From the NCBI GenBank assembly GCA_039583875.1, contig CM077147.1, positions 159,792,821 through 159,856,820 of the forward strand: DNA of 64,000 nucleotides, read 5' to 3'. Position 1 is the stretch's first letter, and every line of letters begins with the position of its first letter. A program made the position numbers and the translations under genes. Origin of the DNA: Platanthera guangdongensis. Its lineage: Eukaryota > Streptophyta > Magnoliopsida > Asparagales > Orchidaceae. Positions 52,780 to 62,179 of this stretch are shown one piece after another. The notes below the pieces were generated by a model, which saw only the letters and a list, made by a program, of their open reading frames with translations, made no database searches and was not told the origin of the DNA.

Positions 52780-53700
52780 TACAAAGTATGAAGTATCAAA
52801 AGCAATAACAAAGTATCTTAACTCGTACCTGTGACGACGTTACTTTGCTTTATGGCCTCCTATTGGCCAAGATTATATACTCGGGGCTAGGCCTGGGATG
52901 CAGAGGATTCCACCACTGTCTTTCCATTTTCCCCATAAGACGCTCTTGTCTTCTTCTCACCCTTAGTCGAACCAACCCAACAGTCATGGGCTAGATGACC
53001 CACCTTACCATAAATATAGCAAGCACGAGGGTCTTTCCTAGAAGTTGCTCCAGATGCAACTGTAGAAGGAGCCTGTCCGGAAGGTTTGGATCTATTACTC
53101 CATCTCTTGCGGTAGCCTGACTTTCCGGGTGCGGCGCTTTGAACTCGGTCTTTGTCATAGACAAGTCCCTCTTACCCTGAACCTGCTTCATGTCTTTCTC
53201 CAATGCACGAGCTGTATTCACTAACGCTTGAAACCCCTAGTTCACCAAACTCGAGAGCAGGAATCACAACTCATCCTGCAACCCTTCGTAGAACTTATTG
53301 GTCTTCCGCTCTTCGTCAGCAAAGATAGTTCCCGCATAGTGTCCCAAACTTGCAAATTCATGCAAGTAGGTATCAACACTACTTTCTCCCTAGGTTAGAC
53401 GCTGGAATTCGTTCTCCATGGCTATGCGCTGAGCCGATGACAAATGCTTTGCCAAAAACAGTCTCGAAAACTCCTCAATCGAGACTTCCGTTAGTTGTCT
53501 GCTCGCCAAGTGGTGCAGCTCGATCTCATCCCACCATAGCCGAGCCTCACCTTCCAGCAAGAAGGTGGCTAAGGTGACTTTTTGTTCTTCCTCCGTCCTT
53601 ACAATCAAAATCCTATTGACGCGTGCAAGTCAATCCTCTGTCTGCGTTGGGGATCTCGCCCTCGTAAACGTAGGAGGATTGAAGCTCATAAATTGCTTCA
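52780..53700 (-). pseudogene. T: gag with zinc knuckle, 5' end missing
   Basis: EGEARLWWDEIE and FSRLFLAKHL are gypsy gag motifs. A knuckle CYIYGKVGHLAHDC (second Cys changed to Tyr) lies at about 52990-53035. The first residues visible are near FMSFNPPTF; upstream of that the element ends at about 53700. Several stops. Confidence 0.75.
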
Positions 53701-53718
53701 ACTGAAAAAGCAATTTAT

Positions 53719-54054
53719 ATGATTAACAAGGACAAAGCTGAAGGAAAGGATCCTTCTAGGTATTCCACAATGTCTAAGTACAAGAAAGAAGAGCTTAAGA
53801 GGTTTGAGAAAGCAAACAAGTTTTTCAATGTTGATGACTACATGAAGTTGCACCCAGAAGCAGTTGTCCCCAGAGCCACATATTTGAAGATTATTGGGGC
53901 TGCTGATATGACCATGACAAAAGTGCAAGCTTCAGATCCAAACAGAGAAATTGTCTTTACCAAGCCTGGAGATAAAGGTAAAGAAGCAATGCCCAAAGAG
54001 AAGAAACAAAAAGAAGTAATTCTGAATTGCTTTACTTCTGTTTTGTTATTATAA
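53719..54054 (+). pseudogene. Sirevirus env-like gene tail (S3)
   Basis: 111 codons, Lys/Glu-rich, with SKYKKEELKRFEKANKF and DYMKLHPEAVVPRATYL, followed by noncoding sequence, a polypurine tract and an LTR. Its position fits the end of an env-like ORF, but it does not align obviously to S1 or S2. The 5' part is missing. Confidence 0.5.
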
Positions 54055-54190
54055 CTGCTTTCTATTTCTGAACAAAGCTTGTGTACATATATATATCTGC
54101 TGCATGTGTTATTGATCTCTGCCAGTTATATGCTTTCTTGCCTTGTGATTTTCAATTTTGATTTGAGTCTGTAATTAGTTACCTCATCCA

Positions 54191-54203
54191 AATAGGGGGA
54201 GAT
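54191..54203 (+). other. polypurine tract of S3
   Basis: aatagggggagat directly before TGTTGGATCC. Compare 4399-4412 in S1. Confidence 0.8.
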
Positions 54204-54396
54204 TGTTGGATCCCTAGTAAGATTTGGGCTAGGTTCACTAAGTTAGGATCATATGACCCACAATGTATAGCCAGGGTCATGACTGTATCTTAGAATCTAG
54301 GCCAAGTCCTTAGAATCAACATCACATGGACCAGCTATCAACAAGACTGCCAGAGACTCAAGACTTAGAGTTTTTTTAAAGACCAAGTAAAATGAG

Positions 54397-54962
54397 TTCG
54401 ACGTTCGTCGAACTCAGGTCGACGATAGTCGTGCTTAACTCGACGATCTTAGAGTAAATTCTCAAAGCTGAGCTCGACGAACTTGGTACTCAGGTCGACG
54501 AACTTTGGACACTATACTTCAACACTTCAAGATCAGAAAACATCTTTTTATTCTAAGTCCAGAGTCAGACTTTGGTCGACGAAATTGATTCTCAGCTCGA
54601 CGAACTGTGACCACAATAGCTAGAGTTATCCAATAGCAGTTAAGTGGTCCTCAGCTCGATGAAACCAATTCTTAGGTCGATGAATTCTGGATACTTCACT
54701 TCAACACCTTTATCTGGAAGCATCTGAAATTATTCTAAGTCCAGAAATATTGTGCTGAACTTCAGTCGACGAACCAGATATCAACTTGACGAACTCCATA
54801 CACAGAAAAGGCAAAGTTTCTAGAGAATATAGTTCCGCTCTTTGCTCGACGATCTTGGAACTCAGCTCGACGAACAAAAGTCATCTGGTCGACGAACTCA
54901 GTAACTCAGCTCGACAAACTGTGAACTCAGCTCGATGATTTCTGTTATCAGTTCGACGAATC
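54397..54962. repeat. TCGACGAA/TTCGTCGA array in U3 of S3
   Basis: It opens with GTTCGACG-TT-CGTCGAAC and continues with about fourteen CTCGACGAAC or GTCGACGA words, plus TpG/CpA-decayed forms (ctcgatgaa, cttgacgaac). Most copies alternate actcaggtcgacgaac and ctcagctcgacgaac. Confidence 0.9.
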
Positions 54963-55811
54963 CAGACTTATTTTCCATCCTTCTGTCCCCTTCTTACTGC
55001 AATAATTCCTAAGTAATTAATGCTCAAATATTCTCTGGAATATAACTATTAGACAAAACATTGATTATGGTCTTCTCCAGGATTATTGCCTGCCGTTTTT
55101 CCATTGGACAGTTGGAGAATTAATTCAATGTCGTTTATTCTCAAGACCGTCAGCATTGATTGCAGAGGATTTCAAAATTTCAAAAGACCATTTTTGATAG
55201 GAAATATAAAAGAGATTTTCTCTCTTCTTCCTGTAGATAGATAGATAGAACAAGATACACAATACACAGAGACGACATATACAAAAAATAGTCAGTCTGA
55301 AATAAGAGATTCACTGCTGTCTATCAACATAGAATTTTGACACAACAAGAAGCCATATTCCTGAAGATCATCAGCTATCTGAAGAAGAAGAACATCTAAT
55401 CAAAATCAAGAGTCTTCTGTCTTCAATGCTCTAGGATACTTCAAAGGACAACTACATCACTATCTGTCAAAGAAGTTCCTGAACAGCTGCTGATTAAGGC
55501 TGTACTACTGAAGTCCTATCACCCTGCAGTAAGGCTTCTTCTACCTGAACCATTCTATATCTCAGGGGGAGCCTGTGCTAAAATCAAATATCCACCAGTC
55601 TTCTCAGTTGTATATTGAGAAAGAGAAGACACAATCATCCCTCACCCCTCCACTGTATAAAGGGTTATAACTCCCTTCAAAAGTTATTCCTGGTTACAAG
55701 TCACCTGATCAAAATACTTGATGATTGATTTTTGAGCACCTGATCAAAAGCTCATTGGTGTCAGGCACCTGATCAAAAATCTAAGTGGAATCCTACCAGG
55801 GTGATAGAAGA

Positions 55812-55840
55812 GTGGATGTACCCAAGTTTAGGGGAACCAC
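55812..55840 (+). other. conserved 29-nt hairpin (S3)
   Basis: GTGGATGTACCC, loop, TAGGGGAACCAC, then TATAAA, as in S1, S2 and S4. Confidence 0.7.
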
Positions 55841-56026
55841 TATAAATTCTTATGTTGTCTGAATTGCTCTTTTCTTTTGTTTTTGTGCTGTGGCTGTTTG
55901 TTAAGATTGCTGTTTTAATTTTGTTCCTGCACTAGATTAAATCAGAAGAAAATTTTATAAACCTTGAATACTCTATTCACCCCCCCCCCCTCTAGAGTAT
56001 TCCTGATCTAACAGCTCACTTTCAAT

Positions 56027-56042
56027 TAGTATTAGAGCTTGG
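56027..56042 (+). other. decayed primer binding site of S3
   Basis: tagtattagagcttgg where TGGTATCAGAGCTTGG is expected; the changes are G-to-A and C-to-T. Confidence 0.7.
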
Positions 56043-56141
56043 ATTCCTTGGTGTACACAAGCTAACCCTTGAACCAAAGATCCCGTGTTAGATCAGATTT
56101 CATCTTTTATCTTTATTTTTATTTAGATTATATGCACAGCA

Positions 56142-58257
56142 ATGACACAGAACAAAGACTATGCAAGCACCAGACCTCCAGTTTGCAACCTAAATAGGTT
56201 TGCCATCTGGAAGGCAAGAATCAAATTGTATATGAACTCTATTGATGAAGATATCTACAATTCCATCTTGACAGGTCCTCCTCAAGCCACTGCTTCTACA
56301 TCTACAGAAGCCTCAAGCACAAATGCAGTTCCACCACCTGAGTGGACTGAGGCTCAGAAGAAGGCCAAGGTTGCTGATGCCAAGACAAAAAACATACTGG
56401 AACAGACTATGTCGGATGATATCTTCCAAAAGGTTGCTGAATGCACTTCAGCCAAAGCCATCCGGGAATCCCTAAACCAAATGGTGGCTGGATCAGTAGA
56501 TGAAAGAAAGGATAGAATGTCCAACCTTATATCCTTATATGAGAATTTCAAGAAAGAGGAAGCCGAGTCAGTAGCTGAAATGTATAATAGGTTAAGCTCA
56601 ATCATCAATGAGCTAAAAACCTTAGATAAGGACATCACCCTCACTGAGGTGAATGACAAGATCCTAATGTGCTTCCCAAGCTCATGGGATTCAAGGATCT
56701 GGCCTATCAAAGAAGCCAAAAGCCTAAATGAGATATCCACTGAATCTCTATTAGGCAAACTTAAGTCCTATGAACAGCTGATTAAATCCATGGAGGCAGT
56801 TGAACAGAGAACACCCCCTCCAGCAAGAAAAGAGCATAACATTGCTTTCAAGGCAGCTGAAGAGACAGAGACTCCCTCAACAAATAAAGAACTCATGAGT
56901 CTTTTTGCCAAAAGATTCTACAAGTTGGTAAGAAAAGATTTCAGGAGGAAGTCACCCAGACAGGATGACAAACCAAGGTATGATAAAATACCAACTAAAG
57001 AAGTGGTATGCTTTGGTTGCAAGAAAGCTGGACACTTCATCTCTGAGTGTCCAGAGAATCAGAAGAAAGAAAAGAGAAGAGAGAAAGATACCAGGAGACA
57101 CCACAATAATAAACCTTCTTCCAGCAAATACAAGAAGAAGGTGAATGGTTTTGTGGATGAAACCTGGAGTGAGACTGAAGAAGAATCAACATATTCTAGC
57201 TCCAGTGAAGATGAGGAAGAAGCAAGGGCCAAGGAGGTTTGCCTCATGGCAATTGATGCTTCCAGGAGCCATTCAGAAGAAGAGGACTTAGACAATGAAG
57301 CAGTTTCAAATTCTGAAGCTGACAAGGTATTGTCTTCTTTTGATTATAGTTCTGATTCTTTTAAATTTGAATTTAAAACAATGTGTATAGACTTAATAAA
57401 CTCAAAAAAGGAGATTAAAACTCTTAGGGAAAAATTAGGAAACCTAGAGAATGTCAACTCTGAAAACAATAGGTTAAAAGATGAATTAACCTTAGCTAAT
57501 GAACAAATAATAATGTTAAAGACTGAGCTTTGTGAGGCTAAATAACTTGAGAAAACTATTAATGGAAGAAGCATCAAGCTGATGGACATCACAAGCACTG
57601 TAAATGCCAGACTCAATGGCAAGCTAGGCTTGGGTGTTTCATCAAGTTTGCCCCCCATCCTTAGGAAAAACATATTGACAACCCAAATCAAATTTATTTC
57701 TGCTAAGGGGAAAGAGAAAATAAACAATAAACCAACCTTAGATCAAATCCCAAAATCAATAAGTCAGAACAACAAAAATCAGAAAACTATTAAAAAAAAG
57801 GTTCAGCAGAATGCGTCGAACTCAGATCGACAAAATGTTGTCAGTTCGTCGAACCCCACTAGACGAACGCTGAATGCAAACTATAGATATAATTATTCAT
57901 CTAACTGCGATCGACGAACTCTGTATGGTTCGTCGAGCAGAGGTCAACGAACGCGGGGCACATAAAATGAATATGTTTATTCTCTGGGCAGAGATCGATG
58001 ATCTCAGCCCAATTCGTCGAACTCTGTTAGACAAACTCACAGAAATTCGTCGAGCCCAAAAAGACTTAACCAAAACTGTAATCTTAACAGCAACTCTAAT
58101 AATTCCAGGAAACCATTTAATCATGTAGCTGATTGGGTTATACCACCCAGGAGATATCACCCTTTAGGATACAAATTCCAACCAGAATTTTCTGTCATTT
58201 TTAGCTTTTCATACCGGCAAAACAAAGAACCCAAGGTAACCTGGGTCAAGAACAATT
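56142..58257 (+). pseudogene. Sirevirus gag (S3)
   Basis: 467 codons are open from MTQNKDYASTRPP, then TAA at 57543. The same frame continues for 140 more codons and, after further stops, reaches VTWVKNN near 58257. The capsid-like part has NRFAIWKARIKLYMNSID, TAKAIRESLNQ-type and LLGKLKSYEQLIK motifs. The CCHC knuckle CFGCKKAGHFISEC is at about 57009. A Glu/Ser-rich acidic segment and a coiled coil (IKTLREKLGNLENVN) follow. The last part is Ser/Asn/Arg-rich because it translates the TTCGTCGA array (SSN, RRT). Gag forms the particle and binds RNA. The first two thirds look intact. Confidence 0.85.
57815..58060. repeat. TTCGTCGA array inside S3 gag
   Basis: gcgtcgaactc, gttcgtcgaacc, gatcgacgaac, gttcgtcgagc, attcgtcgaac and attcgtcgagc occur within 250 bp, in coding sequence. 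Same word as in U3 of the S3 LTR. Confidence 0.85.
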
Positions 58258-58456
58258 AATTGTATTTCATTACCGGTGAAAAGCTGTCCAAGTGTGAATC
58301 AGACTTGGTACTTGTTGGGTACATTGGAAAATATGTACCAGATTTGAAGAAGCCTCACCTTACTCAATGATATGCATTAAGGTGTATTTGATGTTGTTTT
58401 GAGTTTATATGTGCAGGTTAAGTAAATGCAGGAATGCAGAAAAATTTCTAAGTCCA

Positions 58457-59040
58457 TGTGTCGACACCAGGAGAAGCTGTGTCGACACTTATGAAGGCTT
58501 GTGTCGACACTGGAGAAAAGCCATGTCGACACTTGGAGTTAATTGTGTCGACACTTGGAAAGGTTGTGTTGACACCAGAAGAAACTGTGTCGACACCAAG
58601 AGGCAGTGTCGACACACAGTGAAGCATTGTCGACATCAACTGTATCAACACCAAGAGGCAGTGTCGACACACAGAAGACTTTGTCGACATCAACTGTGTC
58701 GACACACAGGACTTGTGTCGACACACTGTAGAGCTTCAACAAAGTTAAAGAGAAGTGTTTGTGTCGACACCAAGAGGCAGTGTCGACACACTGAAGACTT
58801 TGTCGACATCAACTGTGTCGACACACAGGACTTGTGTCGACACACACATCAGAGTTTCAACAAAGTTAAGGAGAAGTGTTTGTGTCAACACACATAATCA
58901 GTGTCGACACATTCTACAGATGCAGTGTTGAGAAGCAGTATCAACAACAAAGGAGATGTGTCGACACCACCAAGGCATGTGTCGACACTTAGTCCACTTG
59001 TGTTGACACTTAGTCTATTTGTATCGACACATGATGAAGT
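58457..59040. repeat. GTGTCGACAC array in U3 of S4
   Basis: About seventeen exact copies plus variants such as gtgttgacac and gtatcgacac. A 100-bp block containing gaggcagtgtcgacacac and tttgtcgacatcaactg is locally repeated (58600-58830). Confidence 0.92.
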
Positions 59041-59187
59041 TCAGTCTCAACATTTTACTGACAGAGACAGAGTTCAAGAAGTGACTGGATGACTTGACAG
59101 CTGTCATTTCTAACCGGTCTACTGCAACTTTCAAAGTTGTCAGAAGTTTGTTAGAAACCGGATCAGCCGGTTACCATGGAGGAAGAC

Positions 59188-59197
59188 TATATAAAGG
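59188..59197 (+). promoter_or_regulatory. LTR promoter TATA box (S4)
   Basis: tatataaagg, equivalent to 5428 in S1, directly after the palindrome array and the AACCGG hairpin. Confidence 0.7.
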
Positions 59198-59570
59198 CCT
59201 TTCTCCTTCAATAGAAGAGGAACTACTGAAACATACAATAGTTACAACAGAAGACTAAAGAATATTTTCATCAGAAAATCTAAGAAGACGTTGGAGAGAG
59301 AGAGAGCTCCGTCTACTCAAGTGCAGTTGCTGAACCAGGTTGCTAAGAAGGATTCAGATTGTGATCTGAATATCAAGAAAGAAGCTGATTGAAGATCAAC
59401 TTCACAGGAGATTCAACCCTACTGAGTTCAGATTCAAGAAGCTTTGAAGAAAGCTAAGAGTGGTTGTTCTCTGCCATCAGTTTCTTCCAAGAACTAATCA
59501 AGAAACCATCCATCCCTTCTCTCTCTACCTGGGTGGTGGTAAAACACTTTGTAAAATCTATTTTCTGTAG

Positions 59571-59799
59571 GATCTATTTTAGATCTGAGCTGTAAGCCTG
59601 TTATATAAAGGCTGAGTTATAGGAGATTTAGGTCTCTGAGTGGTAGGGCTGTGAGCCTGAGTTGTAGGAGATTGTTATCTCTGAGGTGTAGGCCTTGTTG
59701 AAGGCTGAGGTAGGGCTGTGTGCCTGGGCTGTAGGAGTGTGGACTCACTCTGAGTTGTAGGAACCTTGGTTGGGTTCTGAGCTGTAAGATCTGCGGATC
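59571..59799 (+). other. serial stem-loop array (S4)
   Basis: Stems in order: GATCT/AGATC, GCCT/AGGC, GGAGA/TCTC, AGGGCT/AGCCT, GGAGAT/ATCTC, GCCTT/AAGGC, GGGC/GCC, GAGTG/CACTC, GAACC/GGTTC, AGATC/GATCT, with the CTGAGTTGTAGG-type linker between them. Order and most stems match S1. The GTCTT/AAGAC unit and the GGC/GCC unit after it in S1 are absent here. Confidence 0.8.
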
Positions 59800-59860
59800 T
59801 GAGGTGAAGAGAAGAAGTTAGGCCGAATATAGCACACTACTAGATAGGCGAAGGGGGAAA

Positions 59861-59889
59861 GTGGATGTACCAAATACTTGGGGAACCAC
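59861..59889 (+). other. conserved 29-nt hairpin (S4)
   Basis: GTGGATGTACC, loop, CTTGGGGAACCAC, then TATAAA. Confidence 0.72.
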
Positions 59890-60062
59890 TATAAATCCTG
59901 TACACTTTGTGATTGGATATATTTCTGTGATGTGTTTGTTGTGTTAATAGTATAATTAATAGAACACTAGAGTTTATTATCTGCCTTAGAATAAAAAGGA
60001 TTTGAACCTATTCACCGCCCCCTCTTGGTGTATTAGGTTAGGTTGAAACCAAATCTTTCAAG

Positions 60063-60075
60063 TGGTATTAGAGGG
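60063..60075 (+). other. primer binding site of S4
   Basis: TGGTATTAGAGGG, one C-to-T change from the initiator-Met form in S2. Confidence 0.82.
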
Positions 60076-60140
60076 AGGTTACTCAAAGAAGGACTTAACA
60101 GTCTGAGTTAGATCCATAAGGTAGATTCAAGATCAAGAAA

Positions 60141-62179
60141 ATGGGTTCAGGAGAAAATCATAAGGAACTAGGTTCTATGAAATTACCCATCTGCAGGAAG
60201 GAGATATTTAGAATATGGAAAGAAAGGGTCAGGCTATTTATGGAGGCTTCTGATCCATGGATCTACATTAAAGTAAAGTAAAGTCCTTATATTCCAATGA
60301 AGTTGTCAGTTCTAGATGCAAACCAAAGAATTCCCAAGGATTTTTCAGAGATGACTAAGGATGAGATCATCCTGACAACTATGGATAAAAGAGCCCAGAA
60401 TATCATAGTAAGTGACATAGATGATTCAACCTTTCAAAATTTGATTCACTGCAAGACCTCCAAGGAAATGTGGGATACTTTGATAGTCTACATGGAGGGT
60501 TCTGAAGAAGTCAGAAAAGATAGAAAATCTATGCTGAACCAGGAATATGAGAGTTTCAGACAAGGAAAGTCTGACAGTATAACTGAGTGTTATAAAAAAT
60601 TCTATAGAATAGTAAATGAGATGATGTCATGTGGAAGAATCTTTAGTACTTATGAACTGAATGATAAATTACTAAGATCCTTGACAAACGATTGAGACAC
60701 TAAGATTTGTGCCATTAGGGAAGTGGCCAAACTTACAGATATTTCTCCTCCAACTTTGTTTGGAAAATTACTGTCATATGAGATGCAGCTGATGGCTAGG
60801 AAAAAGGAAGAGAAAAGTGCAAAATGGGAACATAGAGAAAAGTCTGTGACCTTCAAGGTTGAAGCCACTAGGAAGAATAGGAGGATGTCTTCATCACCTC
60901 CTAAGATAGTTGCTGAAATTGCTTCAGATAATTCAGACAACCAAAGTTAAGACAGCAGTGACTCAGATAAAGACTTTGCTGCCTTTACAAGACAGTTTCA
61001 AAGATTCCTGAAGAAGAAGCAGTGGAAGTATAAGCCCTCCACATCTCAGTCTAAGGATGACTATTATCAAAAGAGGAAGTCATCCAGGAAGGACAGGAGT
61101 AGGTCTAAGCCAAGCAAATCTACAACATCAAAGATAGTTTGCTACTGCTGTAATAGGCATGGACATGTTGTAGCTGAGTGTCCAGACAAAAGAAAAGAAT
61201 CTGCTGATAAAAAGAAGATTCAACACCAGAGCAAGAAGGAGAAATCCTTTATTGCTAAGAAGGAGAAGAGCTTGATTGACCAATCATCTTCAGAGTCAGA
61301 ATCTGAAGCTGAGGCATACATTGGTCTATATGTAGCAGATGAAGAAGATGAGTTTCTGCAATTGCTGAACTCTATCTATGAATAAGAAGACCATTAGTGC
61401 AAGGGACTGATGGCTGTGTCAGAAGAAGACAAGTGCCAGGATCAGCCTTGTCCTCGTAAGGTACAATGTTTTTCTAGAAATTCAGATTGTAGTACTGGGT
61501 CAGAGTCAGCAACATCTACATCAAGTGATGTGGATGGGTCTGAGTCTGAAGGTGATATTCATCAGCTGATAGATGAATATGGGGACTTGTTGTAGGCACT
61601 AAAGAAAAGCAAAAACCTGGCCAAAACTCAGGCTAAGGAAATTGCAGATCTTAAGATGGATGCATCTAATTCAGAGAAGGTGCTGGATCAAAAGTTGAAT
61701 GAGATTGCCAGATTGAAAAACATAATTGTTATTCAAATGGGAACAATCACATTTAAAAATGATCAGTTTAAAAGTCTGGAAAACAGACTTCAGAAAGAGA
61801 AGGAGATTGTGGCTAGTTTTTCTAAGGCAAAATCTGTATTACCCTTGATTGATGAGTTTGTAACTCAAAAGGGTAAGACAGGATTAGGCTATAAGAAAAC
61901 TACATGGGCTGCAAAGTCCAATTCTAAAAGCAAAGCCCCAGCACAAAACATAAGACCTGCTGTAAAAACTGCAGCTAAGATTACACCTAAACAAAGGTAT
62001 AATAAGTTTGAGTGCTGGTGCTGTGGAAAGATAAGTCACTTTGTCTTAGATTGTTGACACAATATCAGTGTCAAGGAGAGTAGCAGTCTGCCTGTTAGAA
62101 AAGCTGCAGGCAGATTTGTTAAAGTTCAGACTAACTTGCACCAAGGACCCAAAAGTTATTTGGGTTCTAAGGTTAAGTA
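60141..62179 (+). pseudogene. Sirevirus gag (S4), stops but no frameshift
   Basis: One frame from MGSGENHKELG contains about eight stops (60279, 60693, 60948, 61383, 61395, 61593, 62055, 62178). The capsid-like part has FRIWKERVRLFMEAS and EVRKDRKSMLNQEYESF. Knuckle 1 is CYCCNRHGHVVAEC (about 61141); an acidic Ser-rich part and a coiled coil (LKKSKNLAKTQAKEIADLK; LQKEKEIVASFSK) follow; knuckle 2 is CWCCGKISHFVLDC (about 62014). The stop at 60693 sits where related proteins have Trp. The TGA after knuckle 2 is also in S2. Two knuckles plus a coiled coil is a long Gag. Confidence 0.83.

Larger units (their letters stand above)
19359..53700 (-). mobile_element. Ty3/gypsy element T (Tekay-like), split by N1
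   Basis: On the minus strand, from right to left: gag, protease, RT, RNase H, integrase with a C-terminal chromodomain-like end, polypurine tract and a 3' LTR. This order and the chromodomain tail fit the chromovirus (Tekay/Del) lineage. The element is interrupted at 23174/50711 by N1. The 5' LTR, primer site and start of gag are missing; the right edge at about 53700 abuts S3. The left edge lies inside the env-like gene of S2, with cttca as the flanking 5-mer. Confidence 0.85.
54204..56024 (+). repeat. LTR of S3 (1.82 kb)
   Basis: TGTTGGATCCC...CACTTTCA. U3 carries the TCGACGAA array. A TATA-like box atataaaag is at 55203-55211. The leader has three CACCTGATCAAAA repeats (55702, 55738, 55770) instead of the CTGAGTTGTAGG array. 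It also has the conserved hairpin (55812-55840) and the C-run with tctagagta at the end. Confidence 0.88.
53705..58312 (+). mobile_element. Sirevirus S3, one LTR with internal DNA on both sides
   Basis: Left to right: env-like tail, polypurine tract, LTR, primer site, gag. Normally a 3' LTR is not followed by a primer site and gag. The arrangement is expected after recombination between LTRs of tandem copies, or for two abutting elements sharing one LTR. The left end is cut at T and the right end is cut by S4. Confidence 0.75.
58313..60060 (+). repeat. 5' LTR of S4 (1.75 kb)
   Basis: TGTTGGGTACATTGG...AAATCTTTCA. It aligns to 4413-6335. It contains the GTGTCGACAC array, AACCGG-atcag-CCGGTT (59157-59173), TATA box (59188), leader hairpin (59351), stem-loop array, conserved hairpin and C-run. 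Confidence 0.92.
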
